From contig NZ_FMYP01000008.1 in the NCBI RefSeq assembly GCF_900096565.1, forward strand, positions 1 to 64,000: a DNA stretch of 64,000 nucleotides. The letters are read 5' to 3'. The notes under the pieces are model-generated. The model saw only the letters and a list, made by a program, of their open reading frames with translations, did not search any database and was not told the DNA's origin. Numbering within the stretch: the stretch's first letter is position 1; each line of letters begins with the position of its first letter. Of the stretch, positions 15,222-23,745 are shown piece after piece. A program made the translations under genes and the position numbers. Source of the DNA: Williamwhitmania taraxaci. Its GTDB lineage: Bacteria; Bacteroidota; Bacteroidia; Bacteroidales; Williamwhitmaniaceae.

Positions 15222-16298
15222 TTACTTCTGGATGGTAATCTTTTTTACAATAACGGTTTTGTTGCTTGTGATCTTTACAAGGTAAATTCCGCTATTCAGC
15301 TCACCAACTTGGATTGTCTCACCGGAGTTGAGGTCGGTTGATCGTTTTACGCATTTTCCGGTGAGATTGAAGATCTCCGCAGTAAATGGTTTCCCGTTTT
15401 GCAACTCAATGGTGAATTCGGAAGTTGCCGGATTTGGGTAGATAGATATGGTTGATGCTGTAACTTCGCCAATAGCCGAGGTTGGATTCCAAACTTTTTC
15501 AGCGTATTCAGGATGATCGATGTAGGGATTACGGTTGTTTTGGATACCGTAAACAGCATTGTTGCGGGCAATCTCCTTATCGCTAACGGGATCGTTCTTA
15601 GCCCAAGTCAACAGCAGTTGAACGTAAACCGCTTTATAGGCAGGGTAGCTGTTGCCTGCAAGTATTTGTTGTGCTTCGGTGGCAATTGATGCCCAACTAG
15701 CAATCTTATCCTCGTAGCAGGTGGCCATGTAGAAGTAGGTGCGGGCAAAATCACCCTTGTAGGCATCGATGGGCTCAAACACTGTTCCTGATAATCCGGT
15801 AACAGGGTCGGCTGTGCCAAGCATGCTTCCGTTGGTGGAGGTCCAAGAAGCAGAACTTACCTCCCCAAAAATGTAGTTGCTACGTTTTCCGTTAACATAT
15901 CCATCTGTTGGATAGAGGTGAAAGAGGTCGGTATACATGGGGGTTGCATCATTAAACCAACTCTTGGGAAATGAGTGTTCGCGGTTGTAGCAATTGTTTT
16001 CCCCACTGTAATTTCCGCATTGTTGGCTTATAAAGGTGTACTCATAAGCGGGTGTTCCTCCGGGTATGTCGGAGTACATATCCCAAACCTTGCCATTGGC
16101 TTTCTTGTCGGTTGATTGCATATCCGTCCACAAGTTGGTGTAGGTGCGCTCGGTATGGGTTTTGATTATTCCAAAGAGTGCAGTCTTTAGATTGGCACCC
16201 GATTTCCCTTCGGCGTTGTTGTAATACCCGGCCGGTGCCTGGGCGAGGAGATTTAGTGATACAAGCCAGATGGCTAAGATGAGTAAAAGATTCTTCAT
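15222..16298 (-). CDS. Secreted endonuclease I with T9SS sorting domain, short form
   Basis: 358 residues. Signal peptide (1-19, ending LNLLAQ), endonuclease I domain (about 20-270) with the 'NREHSFPKSWF' metal-binding box, then a T9SS type A sorting domain (about 285-358: 'ISIYPNPATSEFTIEL' ... 'GIYLVKITSNKTVIVKKI'). The Ig-like and anchor domains of its downstream paralogue are absent, so this is the minimal form. The gap between the two genes is 96 bp. The predicted role is release of nucleotides or phosphate from extracellular DNA, or biofilm turnover. Confidence 0.92.
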   Translation of the reverse strand: MKNLLLILAIWLVSLNLLAQAPAGYYNNAEGKSGANLKTALFGIIKTHTERTYTNLWTDMQSTDKKANGKVWDMYSDIPGGTPAYEYTFISQQCGNYSGENNCYNREHSFPKSWFNDATPMYTDLFHLYPTDGYVNGKRSNYIFGEVSSASWTSTNGSMLGTADPVTGLSGTVFEPIDAYKGDFARTYFYMATCYEDKIASWASIATEAQQILAGNSYPAYKAVYVQLLLTWAKNDPVSDKEIARNNAVYGIQNNRNPYIDHPEYAEKVWNPTSAIGEVTASTISIYPNPATSEFTIELQNGKPFTAEIFNLTGKCVKRSTDLNSGETIQVGELNSGIYLVKITSNKTVIVKKITIQK

Positions 16299-16657
16299 AC
16301 AGCGCGGCGTTAATTATTATTGAATTGTGTTCATTCCGCTTTTCTTCGTGAATATTACATAATCTATTTTTAGAAGAAAAGGAAGCGAATAAACAACTTT
16401 TATTTCACCTATTGGTTTTTTTACGCAAAATATTTTTCTTGGTTCATTAATTTGTCTCTTTTCTGCCAGAGCGGATTCGGAATTGTAAGTTCGAATCTAT
16501 GACTGCACTGTTTTCTGGGTTAACAGTAGTTTGTTTTTAGGCATAGTTTACTAGCGGTTAGTTGCACTATGCTGGCTCTATTTCTGTTTGTGCCGCAAAC
16601 CATTGGCTGAAATGCCATTTTTAAATATTTTTTCCTAAATTTGCGCACTCAAATAAT
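16299..16657. other. Intergenic region upstream of tRNA-Arg and endonuclease
   Basis: AT-rich spacer between divergent genes. It holds the tRNA-Arg -7 element near its right end. I see no other gene, hairpin or repeat. Confidence 0.4.
16636..16643 (+). promoter_or_regulatory. -7 element of tRNA-Arg promoter
   Basis: TAAATTTG matches the Bacteroidota TAnnTTTG consensus and lies 14 bp before the tRNA. No clear TTG is found at the expected -33 distance, so the -33 half is degenerate. Confidence 0.55.
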
Positions 16658-16729
16658 GGCCCCATAGTTCAAGGGATAGAACGGAAGTTTCCTAAACTTT
16701 AGATTCCAGTTCGAGTCTGGGTGGGGCTA
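16658..16729 (+). tRNA. tRNA-Arg (anticodon CCT)
   Basis: 72-nt cloverleaf: acceptor GGCCCCA/TGGGGCT with a terminal G-U pair and discriminator A; D stem GTTC/GAAC; anticodon stem GAAGT/ACTTT around loop TTCCTAA, giving anticodon CCT; T stem TCCAG/CTGGG with loop TTCGAGT. It reads AGG codons. Confidence 0.95.
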
Positions 16730-16733
16730 CTAA

Positions 16734-16777
16734 AAAAGTGCTCCCTGTAAATTCGACAATTTACAGGGAGCACTTTT
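16734..16777 (+). terminator. Terminator of tRNA-Arg
   Basis: A 20-bp stem (AAAAGTGCTCCCTGTAAATT and its reverse complement) with loop CGAC starts 4 bp after the tRNA and runs into a T run. Confidence 0.85.
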
Positions 16778-16958
16778 GTTTTGGCACGATTTGCATAGTG
16801 ATAAAGTTTCTGAAATTTATGGATATTTGAGAGGTTTGGAAAGCTAAGCTCATTTAAAATAGTAGGTAAAACTGGCTTTGTACTCATCCTTTTTGTTAAT
16901 TTGATTATAAATAATAATAAAAAGCCCTAAAAAAATAACAATCTATTACTATATTGCT

Positions 16959-16973
16959 AATCTAAATTAGATT
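16959..16973. promoter_or_regulatory. Palindromic operator before the Lrp-type gene
   Basis: AATCTAAATTAGATT is a perfect 15-bp palindrome (7-bp arms, central A) ending 3 bp before the ATG of the Lrp/AsnC regulator. Members of this family often autoregulate through AT-centred 15-bp palindromes, so it is a likely autorepression site. Confidence 0.5.
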
Positions 16974-16976
16974 GCC

Positions 16977-17474
16977 ATGGCCGATAAGTTTGAAGTTGAT
17001 GAGATTGACAGGAAAATACTCTCTTTTCTGGTTAAGAATGCCCGGATGCCATTTTTGGAAATTGCCCGAGAATGTGGAATTAGCGGCGCTGCCATTCACC
17101 AGCGCGTTAAAAAAATGGAAGAGGCCGGAATCATTGCAGGTAGTCGCTTAACTGTTAAGCCAAAGGCATTAGGATTTGATGTTTGCGCATTTGTTGGGGT
17201 GCAGCTCTCCCAATCGAATCAGTACGACGGAGTTATTTCGGCCCTTAAGCTCATGCCAGAAGTGGTAGAGTGCCACTTTATAACTGGACCGTATGCCGTT
17301 TTGCTGAAACTTTTCTGTCGCGATAACGAGCATCTCATGGAGGTATTGGTTAATACCATCCAGAATATTCCGGGAATTTCCAATACCGAAACCTTCATTT
17401 CGCTCAATCAGGCTATTGAACGGCAAGTTTATGTGAAGGATCCAAGCCCAAGCCCTAAAAAGGCAAAAAAATAG
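16977..17474 (+). CDS. Lrp/AsnC-family transcriptional regulator
   Basis: 165 residues: an N-terminal helix-turn-helix (about 8-58, 'EVDEIDRKILSFL' ... 'ISGAAIHQRVKKMEEAGII') and a C-terminal RAM/AsnC ligand-binding domain (about 70-150) with the characteristic 'VVECHFITGPYAVLLKLFC' strand-turn. Such proteins form octamers that bind amino acids or related small molecules. It stands alone, with a palindrome immediately before the start codon. The ligand cannot be told from sequence, and neighbouring genes give no amino acid pathway. The C-terminus has a short Lys/Pro/Ser tail. Confidence 0.93.
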   Translation: MADKFEVDEIDRKILSFLVKNARMPFLEIARECGISGAAIHQRVKKMEEAGIIAGSRLTVKPKALGFDVCAFVGVQLSQSNQYDGVISALKLMPEVVECHFITGPYAVLLKLFCRDNEHLMEVLVNTIQNIPGISNTETFISLNQAIERQVYVKDPSPSPKKAKK

Positions 17475-17785
17475 TGACCGATTTTTATCGTTAGTTATTG
17501 CTAAGCCAAAAGCGGTGGCTTGGTTTATCATGTCCTCTGTATTGTTCAAATCGTTGATTATATTCGTTTTAACTCACTTTATTAAGTTTGGATTGGACTG
17601 TTTTCCTAGCGTAAGATTGCCGGTTGAGGAAAATATGCTCATTGTCTTTCCAATTGATGTTGCGCCGAATTGGCAAATTGCTCTCTTTTTCAAATAAAAT
17701 TTGCGTTTCATGTTTCACCGCTTACTATTTTTCCTATTTTAACGTTTGATTACAGTTAATAATCTACGGTTTCACATAAAAATAA
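17475..17785. other. Intergenic region between the Lrp-type and PHP genes
   Basis: Contains a small inverted repeat AAGCCA/TGGCTT (17503-17508 with 17516-17521) that may act as a weak terminator. A short open frame at 17515-17697 has no recognisable features. Nothing else seen. Confidence 0.4.
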
Positions 17786-18568
17786 ATGCCTATGTTCCCC
17801 GTTGACTACCATATGCATACTAACATCTCCGATGGAAAGGCCGATCACCTCTCCATGCTCCGGGCTGCCGAGGCGGTTGGGTTAAGGGAGATTGGTTTTT
17901 CTGATCACGTCACCTTTTTTGATGCGGCTTGGAGTGCCAACCGCAAGCGTCTCGACGAAATGGTGGCTGCGGTAGACGCCGTTCACCAAACGTCTAAGTC
18001 GGTTATAGTAAAATTGGGTGCCGAGATGGATTATGTCCCCGGCAAAGAGGCTCAGATTGTTTCCATGATCGACAACCTACCCCTCGACTACGTAATTGGT
18101 TCCGTTCACTTTATGGGTGATTGGAATTTTGATACTAATCCTGAGGATTATGCAGGGAAGGATTTTGATAAACTCTACAACGATTATTTTATTCTGATTC
18201 AAGATGCGGCACGATGTGGTCTTTTTGACGTAATAGGTCACGTTGACCTCATCAAGAAGTTCTCAGTATATCCTAGTTTCCCAATGCAGGATATCTACGA
18301 GAAAACCGCTACTATTTTCAAGCAGAGTGGAGTCGTGGTTGAGGTGAATACCAGTGGAATTACAAAGCAGTGTAAGGAGATTTATCCCTCTTACGATTTT
18401 CTGAAGGAGTTGAAGCGCCAGAAAGTGCCAGTTACCCTAGGCTCAGATGCTCATACTCCCGAAGCTGTTGGTCAGCATTTTAACCATGCGATTGGGCTCT
18501 TAAAGTACGTTGGATATACCCATGTGGTACAGTTCATCAAGCGACGTAGAGAAAAGATTGCGTTGTAG
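17786..18568 (+). CDS. PHP-domain phosphatase (histidinol-phosphatase type)
   Basis: 260 residues forming a PHP domain. Metal-binding motifs are visible in order: 'DYHMHTNISDGK' (motif I), 'GFSDH', the 'LGAEMDY' Glu, 'GSVHF', 'VIGHVD', and the C-terminal 'LGSDAHTPE'. The family includes HisK-type histidinol-phosphatases, which remove phosphate from L-histidinol phosphate in the last-but-one step of histidine synthesis. No other his genes lie nearby, so another phosphoester substrate is possible. A strong terminator follows after about 90 bp. Confidence 0.88.
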   Translation: MPMFPVDYHMHTNISDGKADHLSMLRAAEAVGLREIGFSDHVTFFDAAWSANRKRLDEMVAAVDAVHQTSKSVIVKLGAEMDYVPGKEAQIVSMIDNLPLDYVIGSVHFMGDWNFDTNPEDYAGKDFDKLYNDYFILIQDAARCGLFDVIGHVDLIKKFSVYPSFPMQDIYEKTATIFKQSGVVVEVNTSGITKQCKEIYPSYDFLKELKRQKVPVTLGSDAHTPEAVGQHFNHAIGLLKYVGYTHVVQFIKRRREKIAL

Positions 18569-18656
18569 GTGAAGCGAGTTTCTCGTTCGAGGATTTTTTC
18601 CTACATCAGAAAGAAGTTTGAGCGGAAGTTGTAAGAGTTGTTTATGAGATATTTTT

Positions 18657-18682
18657 CAGGGCCGTTGCATGCAACGGCCCTG
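18657..18682 (+). terminator. Terminator after the PHP gene
   Basis: CAGGGCCGTTGCA and its reverse complement form a perfect 26-bp palindrome followed by TTTTTA. It can serve the PHP gene and, with the T run upstream on the other strand, the convergent hydrolase. Confidence 0.88.
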
Positions 18683-18742
18683 TTTTTATAAAGGCTTTTA
18701 ATTACGGGCACGACCGGTTTGGTGGTAATCTACTCGCGACCG

Positions 18743-19552
18743 TTAGATTGTTCCAAATACTTTCTTTTCAAATTCAGAGATGATTTCAATACTCCGTTTT
18801 TCCTCTTCAATAAAGCCCATATGACCGCTGTTTTCGAGTATCACGGTACTGTGCATGGAGAATTTGTTGGCAAGTTCAGAGGCTACCTCAGGAACAATAT
18901 AGCTGTCCTTCGCACCAAAAATCATGAGGACCGGTTGTGTTACTGTTTTTAAAAATTCGGTGGAGTCGGGTCTACTCTTCATTCCGTTGAGGTTGGCAAT
19001 GATTCCTTCGTTTTCGGTTTCTAGCGCCATAAGGGTTGCCTCTTCTACCATATCGGTGCATCGCTTCAGATTCTCCTTGGCAAAGGCATTGGGGATATGC
19101 GTTTTTACGATCAACTCTTTTTTACCGGCTTTTATGAGTTCGATTTCCCGATCCCGATTGGCCTTCTTCTCCTCGCTGTCGGGATTTGGAGTGGAGTGGA
19201 AGAGGCATAGTCCTGCGAGTTTTTCGGGGTATACCTTGGCAAATGCCAACGCCACGTAACCGCCCATTGAATGACCCACCACGAGGCACTTCTCAACTTT
19301 TTGCTCGAGAAGAACTGTGTTTACCGCACCAGCTAGGTGGTCCATGGTGTGCTCCGATCCTACGCTACCGCTAAAACCATGTCCAGGAAGGTCGAGTGTA
19401 ATTACGCGATGCCCCTGCTTTATGAGTTTTTCTGTAAAACTAAACCAAATCTCTTGCGATTCTAGGTAGCCGTGAAGCAATAAAATCGGGTTTCCTTGGC
19501 CGTTATCGGCATACATTACTATGCCACCGTTGTATGTAATTGCTTTTTCCAT
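18743..19552 (-). CDS. Alpha/beta-hydrolase
   Basis: 269 residues of the alpha/beta-hydrolase fold, no signal peptide. The oxyanion loop 'LLLHGYLES' lies near residue 25; the nucleophile elbow 'GHSMGGY' gives the catalytic Ser near residue 98; the acid Asp lies in 'IFGAKDSYIVPE'; the His lies in 'ENSGHMGFIE'. The triad is complete. Substrate unknown; the family includes esterases, C-C hydrolases and haloperoxidase-like enzymes. It stands alone, convergent with the PHP gene. Confidence 0.9.
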   Translation of the reverse strand: MEKAITYNGGIVMYADNGQGNPILLLHGYLESQEIWFSFTEKLIKQGHRVITLDLPGHGFSGSVGSEHTMDHLAGAVNTVLLEQKVEKCLVVGHSMGGYVALAFAKVYPEKLAGLCLFHSTPNPDSEEKKANRDREIELIKAGKKELIVKTHIPNAFAKENLKRCTDMVEEATLMALETENEGIIANLNGMKSRPDSTEFLKTVTQPVLMIFGAKDSYIVPEVASELANKFSMHSTVILENSGHMGFIEEEKRSIEIISEFEKKVFGTI

Positions 19553-19566
19553 CGTTTTCGTTTTTG

Positions 19567-19574
19567 CAAAGGTA
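19567..19574 (-). promoter_or_regulatory. Candidate -7 element of the hydrolase gene
   Basis: Minus-strand TACCTTTG lies 14 bp upstream of the hydrolase ATG and matches TAnnTTTG. No -33 TTG is found at the right distance. Confidence 0.35.
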
Positions 19575-19752
19575 GGGAAAATTGCTAAGGGGCTAAATTG
19601 AATATTTGAAGATGAAAAAGTTGTGCAAATTGCTAATGCGAGTCTGACAAGAGAGACAATAATTCGGCGAAGAGGAGGTTGCCGACTGACGAAATCCTAT
19701 TTATTCAATTGCTAGATATATAGTTATTTCACATAGAGTCTGCCTTGTCGTA

Positions 19753-19792
19753 AAATAGAAAAGGCCACCCACATGGGAAGCCTCTTCTATTT
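19753..19792 (-). terminator. Terminator after the aminopeptidase gene
   Basis: AAATAGAAAAGGC pairs with GCCTCTTCTATTT with one mismatch; an inner CCCA/TGGG pair closes the loop. It lies 15 bp beyond the stop of the minus-strand aminopeptidase. Confidence 0.7.
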
Positions 19793-19807
19793 GTGTTGGA
19801 AACAGGA

Positions 19808-21199
19808 TTAGCTATTCATAACCTCTTCAATTTCCTCTGTAGTTACCGGAATACGCTTTTTCCCAAGTAGCCGTGCTCCCTTATCGGTAATGAGCAGGTC
19901 GTCCTCAATACGAATGCCGCCAAAGTCGCGGTACTCTTCTACCTTATCGTAGTTGATGAACGAAGCGTTAATTTTTTCGCTCTTCCACTGGTCGATAAGC
20001 GCTGGAATAAAGTAGATACCCGGTTCAACGGTGAGAACGAAGCCTGGTTCGAGTCTTCTTCCGAGGCGAAGGTAAGCTGTGCCAAACTGGTCGATACGCG
20101 AAACTTCATCGTCGTATCCTACATAGTTTTCGCCCAAATCCTCCATGTCGTGCACATCGAGGCCCATCATGTGTCCCAATCCGTGTGGGAAGAACATTGC
20201 GTGAGCACCATTGCGAACGGCTTCGTCTACGTCGCCCTTCATAAGGCCTAAATCCTTAAGGCCTTGTGTTATTACTCTTGCGGATTCGAGGTGAACACTC
20301 TGGTATGTAATTCCCGGTTTTGCAATTTCAATAGCCCGGTTATTGGCGGCTAGCACAATATCGTAAATCTCCTTTTGTTTTTTGGAGAATTTTCCACCCA
20401 CAGGAATGGTTCGTGTGAAGTCAGAGGCATAGTGCATTTCGGATTCGGCACCAGCATCGGTAACCATTAGCCTTCCAGCCTCTAGTTTGTCAGCGTGGTT
20501 GTGGTTGTGGAGCGTCTCTCCGTGTTGGCTTAGGATAACGGGGAAGGAAACCATACCGCCGCCACCAAGGGCAATACCTTCAATGTGTCCGGCTATTTCG
20601 CGTTCAAATACTCCGGGTTTTGCCATTTTCATTGAAGCCACGTGCATCTGATAACCAACGTTACAGGCCTTTTCTATCTCTGCAATCTCGCATTCTTCCT
20701 TGATGGAGCGCAATGAAATGGTGGCTTTTATGAGTTTCTCGGAGGTGTAACTCTTAATGAAGTTGGGGTGGATTCCCATAAGATTGGAGAGCTGCAGAAT
20801 ACTGTTGGCGCGGTAGGGTGGTAAAAAGTGAATTTTACGGCCATGCTTAAGCGCGCTGTTTATAGTAGTTGCCAGTTCCTTAAGTGGGTGAACGCTTACA
20901 ACTCCAATGTTTTTGGCCATATCGGTGATGGTTGGCTGTGGTCCCATCCAAATTATGTCGTCTAGCGTATAATCGTCGCCATAGATACAATCGGTACCAG
21001 CTTCTATATCCATTACTGCCGCTAAGCCCGGATGATCGAGGCCAAAAAAGTAGAGAAAATTGCTATCCTGTCGATACTTGTAGGTATTGCTAGGGTAGTT
21101 CATCGGTGCTTCGGTGTTGCCCAAAAAGAGCAAAATTCCGGTTTTAAATTTCTTACGAAGCTTTTCTCTACGGGTAATGTATGTTTCTTGACTGAACAT
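19808..21199 (-). CDS. Xaa-Pro aminopeptidase (M24, aminopeptidase P type)
   Basis: 463 residues. An N-terminal aminopeptidase P domain (about 1-135, 'NYPSNTYKYRQDSNFLYFFG') precedes the M24 pita-bread catalytic domain (about 165-455). The dimetal ligands are present: two Asp in 'VTDAGAESEMHYASDFTRT', the His in 'GLGHMMGLDVHD', and Glu residues in 'VEPGIYFIP' and 'GGIRIEDD'. The enzyme removes an N-terminal residue when proline is second. No signal peptide, so it is cytoplasmic and probably serves peptide recycling. A single-gene unit with its own terminator. Confidence 0.93.
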   Translation of the reverse strand: MFSQETYITRREKLRKKFKTGILLFLGNTEAPMNYPSNTYKYRQDSNFLYFFGLDHPGLAAVMDIEAGTDCIYGDDYTLDDIIWMGPQPTITDMAKNIGVVSVHPLKELATTINSALKHGRKIHFLPPYRANSILQLSNLMGIHPNFIKSYTSEKLIKATISLRSIKEECEIAEIEKACNVGYQMHVASMKMAKPGVFEREIAGHIEGIALGGGGMVSFPVILSQHGETLHNHNHADKLEAGRLMVTDAGAESEMHYASDFTRTIPVGGKFSKKQKEIYDIVLAANNRAIEIAKPGITYQSVHLESARVITQGLKDLGLMKGDVDEAVRNGAHAMFFPHGLGHMMGLDVHDMEDLGENYVGYDDEVSRIDQFGTAYLRLGRRLEPGFVLTVEPGIYFIPALIDQWKSEKINASFINYDKVEEYRDFGGIRIEDDLLITDKGARLLGKKRIPVTTEEIEEVMNS

Positions 21200-21349
21200 G
21201 ATTATGTGGTTTTTGGGTTATAAGATTAATGAAAGACGCGGTGCTAAGTTATTATCTAAAATCAAAATATCAAAGAATGATTGCATTTTGAAAGTTATAG
21301 ATTGTTAAATAGCCTTGAAATATGGTGCTGTTTACATGGCCAAAATTAT

Positions 21350-21357
21350 TATATTTG
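21350..21357 (+). promoter_or_regulatory. -7 element of the GH3 operon
   Basis: TATATTTG matches TAnnTTTG and lies 26 bp before the ATG of the GH3 gene. The -33 position has only a weak CTG. Confidence 0.45.
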
Positions 21358-21383
21358 GTCGTTAATAACCAACCAAGAAATGT

Positions 21384-22907
21384 ATGGTCATTCCGCTGGT
21401 GAACTCAATTTACCGCTGGTTAAGTTTCCGAAGTATAAGTAGAATATCCCAATCTACAGAGAATCCCTTCGATACCCAAAAACAAGTGTTGTTCAGTCTG
21501 CTTAAGAAAGCTCGGCATACCGAAATAGGTAAGGAATTTGACTTTTCTAATATTACCTCCATTCGTAAGTTTCAAGAACAGGTACCTATCCGCGATTATG
21601 ATGAATTGAAGTCGTATATCGACCGGATGCGAACCGGACAAAAGGATGTTCTTTGGCCTGGAGAGATGCGGTGGTTTGCAAAATCGTCGGGTACAACAGG
21701 CACAAAGAGTAAGTTCCTACCTGTAAGTAGGCAAGCACTCAAGGAGAATCATTTTCGTGCAGGGCGTGATATGTTTACCTACTTCATTAAGGAGTTTCCC
21801 GAGAATGAGTTGTTCAAGGGCAAGTGCCTGACGCTAGGAGGTAGCCATCAAATCGATCACATTGGCGGATCTCAGTCCGTAGGTGATCTTTCGGCCATTC
21901 TTATTGCCAACATGCCTAAGTGGTCCAACTTCTATCGAACCCCAAAGCGCGAAATTGTGCTCATTGCCGACTTTGAGGAGAAACTCGAGAAGATGATCAA
22001 GGAGGTTGTTTCCCAAAATGTGACTAGCTTGGCCGGGGCCCCGTCGTGGAACCTGGTTTTGATTAAACGAGTTTTGGAGGTTACCGGCAAAGATACCTTG
22101 CTGGAAGTGTGGCCCAATCTCGAACTATTTATCCATGGTGGCGTAAGCTTTAGCCCTTACCGTGAACAGTTTCATAAGGTTATTCCTTCGTCCTCGATGC
22201 GCTATATGGAGACCTATAATGCGTCGGAGGGTTTCTTCGCTTTTCAGGACGATCTTAACCGCAGCGACATGATGCTGCTGCTGGATCACGGTATTTTTTA
22301 TGAATTTGTGGCCGTAGAAGATATCGATAAGGAGAAGCCTAGGGCGTATACTATTGGTGAAGTTGAGCAGGGAAAAAACTATGCTATTGTTATCTCCACC
22401 AACTCCGGACTTTGGCGATACCTTATTGGCGATACCGTGATATTCACCTCCACCTTCCCTCATCGAATTAAAATATCGGGACGAACGCGTCACTTTATAA
22501 ATGCCTTTGGCGAGGAGGTTATTGTGGATAATGCCGATGTAGCTATCAACGCCGCCTGCGAAATGACGGGTGCCCGTGTTGTGGAATACACTGCTGGGCC
22601 TATTTTTATGACAGATACATCAAAAGGTGGCCACGAATGGCTTATTGAGTTCGACGCACCACCTGCCGATTTGGAAGAGTTTATAACCATCCTCGACGAG
22701 AAACTTTGCTCTGTAAACTCCGATTACGAAGCCAAACGATATAAGGGGATTACCCTTGATAGGCCTGTTGTGCATGCACTTAAAAAGGGTGTGTTCTATA
22801 AATGGCTTGATTCTAAAGGGAAAATGGGCGGTCAGAATAAGATTCCTCGACTTTATAACAGTCGAGAGTATGTAAACGAACTTATCGATCTTAACGAATC
22901 CCTATAG
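21384..22907 (+). CDS. GH3-family acyl-adenylate-forming enzyme
   Basis: 507 residues over the full length of the GH3 family, known from plant auxin/jasmonate amido synthetases and widespread but uncharacterised in Bacteroidota. The ATP-binding P-loop-like box 'SSGTTGTKSKFLP' lies near residue 105; 'YNASEGFFAF' and 'YAIVISTNSGLWRYLIGD' are the other adenylation motifs; a C-terminal lid domain starts near residue 390. The predicted chemistry is ATP-dependent activation of a carboxylate and transfer to an amine, substrate unknown. First gene of a probable three-gene operon; the next gene starts 2 bp after its stop. Confidence 0.92.
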   Translation: MVIPLVNSIYRWLSFRSISRISQSTENPFDTQKQVLFSLLKKARHTEIGKEFDFSNITSIRKFQEQVPIRDYDELKSYIDRMRTGQKDVLWPGEMRWFAKSSGTTGTKSKFLPVSRQALKENHFRAGRDMFTYFIKEFPENELFKGKCLTLGGSHQIDHIGGSQSVGDLSAILIANMPKWSNFYRTPKREIVLIADFEEKLEKMIKEVVSQNVTSLAGAPSWNLVLIKRVLEVTGKDTLLEVWPNLELFIHGGVSFSPYREQFHKVIPSSSMRYMETYNASEGFFAFQDDLNRSDMMLLLDHGIFYEFVAVEDIDKEKPRAYTIGEVEQGKNYAIVISTNSGLWRYLIGDTVIFTSTFPHRIKISGRTRHFINAFGEEVIVDNADVAINAACEMTGARVVEYTAGPIFMTDTSKGGHEWLIEFDAPPADLEEFITILDEKLCSVNSDYEAKRYKGITLDRPVVHALKKGVFYKWLDSKGKMGGQNKIPRLYNSREYVNELIDLNESL

Positions 22908-22909
22908 CC

Positions 22910-23719
22910 ATGCTCCACGTTGGTCGGGTTCGCATTGCACTTATTACCGTTTTAGTGGTAGGTGTTTTGTGCAACCGGGGAATGGCTCAGCACTACTACG
23001 AAACTAGTGAGCCGCCTACTATCGTAGCCGATATCATGGATAACTGTTATGTGGTGGAGGGTAGCCGGGTTTCCAAACTCGACTCAACATTGCTTCTCAA
23101 GAGCCGCTATAGTTCCTCGTATGGTGCTATTGCCCAGATTGACGCCAGCGATCCATTTAAGTTGTTGTTGTTTCAAAAAGATTTCTACCGAATAACTTTT
23201 CTCGATAATGCATTGGCTCTGCTGGGCGAGTCTCTTTTCCTTCCCGATGCGGGAGCAAATTCTCCCCTTTTGGCCTGTAATATGGCCGATGGTGGCTACT
23301 GGGTGTTTGATGGAATTCAGACGAAATTGCTCTTTTACCGATCAGGACCCAACTCCTCCTTTTCTTCCAATGATTTAAGCGTATTGTTGGGTGATGTTAT
23401 GCCATCTCAGTTGCAAAGTTCTAACGGGCTAGTGTTTTTAGGTATTCCGAACAAGGGTATTGCCGTGTTCGATAAGTTTGGAGGTTACAAGCATTTAATT
23501 GCTATTCCAGAAGCTTCAGAAAACTTTGTGGCTCAATTTGGGAAAATTTATTTTTCTGATGGCAACAAAGATGTTTGCTCGGTGAATGCCACAGGATTAG
23601 GCGATAAGCATATTGTTTTGAAAAAAACGTTTGATTATCAGCGTTTTGCTGTTGGGAAAAAATACCTTTTTTTTGTAAACGGGAATAGGGTCTTTACCTC
23701 TCCTTTTTTGGATGACTAA
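22910..23719 (+). CDS. Exported protein of unknown function, beta-propeller-like
   Basis: 269 residues. An N-terminal signal peptide (hydrophobic 9-22, cut near NRGMAQ) indicates export. The mature part has repeated strand-turn elements such as 'GGYWVFDGIQTKLLFYR', 'NKGIAVFDKFGGYKHLI' and 'QRFAVGKKYLFFVNGNRVF', typical of a beta-propeller or WD-like repeat protein. I do not recognise the family. The gene follows the GH3 gene by 2 bp and precedes the deoxynucleoside kinase by 26 bp, so it is part of that operon. No catalytic motif seen. Confidence 0.65.
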   Translation: MLHVGRVRIALITVLVVGVLCNRGMAQHYYETSEPPTIVADIMDNCYVVEGSRVSKLDSTLLLKSRYSSSYGAIAQIDASDPFKLLLFQKDFYRITFLDNALALLGESLFLPDAGANSPLLACNMADGGYWVFDGIQTKLLFYRSGPNSSFSSNDLSVLLGDVMPSQLQSSNGLVFLGIPNKGIAVFDKFGGYKHLIAIPEASENFVAQFGKIYFSDGNKDVCSVNATGLGDKHIVLKKTFDYQRFAVGKKYLFFVNGNRVFTSPFLDD

Positions 23720-23745
23720 TTACGATTGCAAATAAATTCAACGCC

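Noticed and set aside
17515-17697. 60-residue frame as a small gene
   Set aside because: No recognisable features, AT-rich codons and no promoter or ribosome site.
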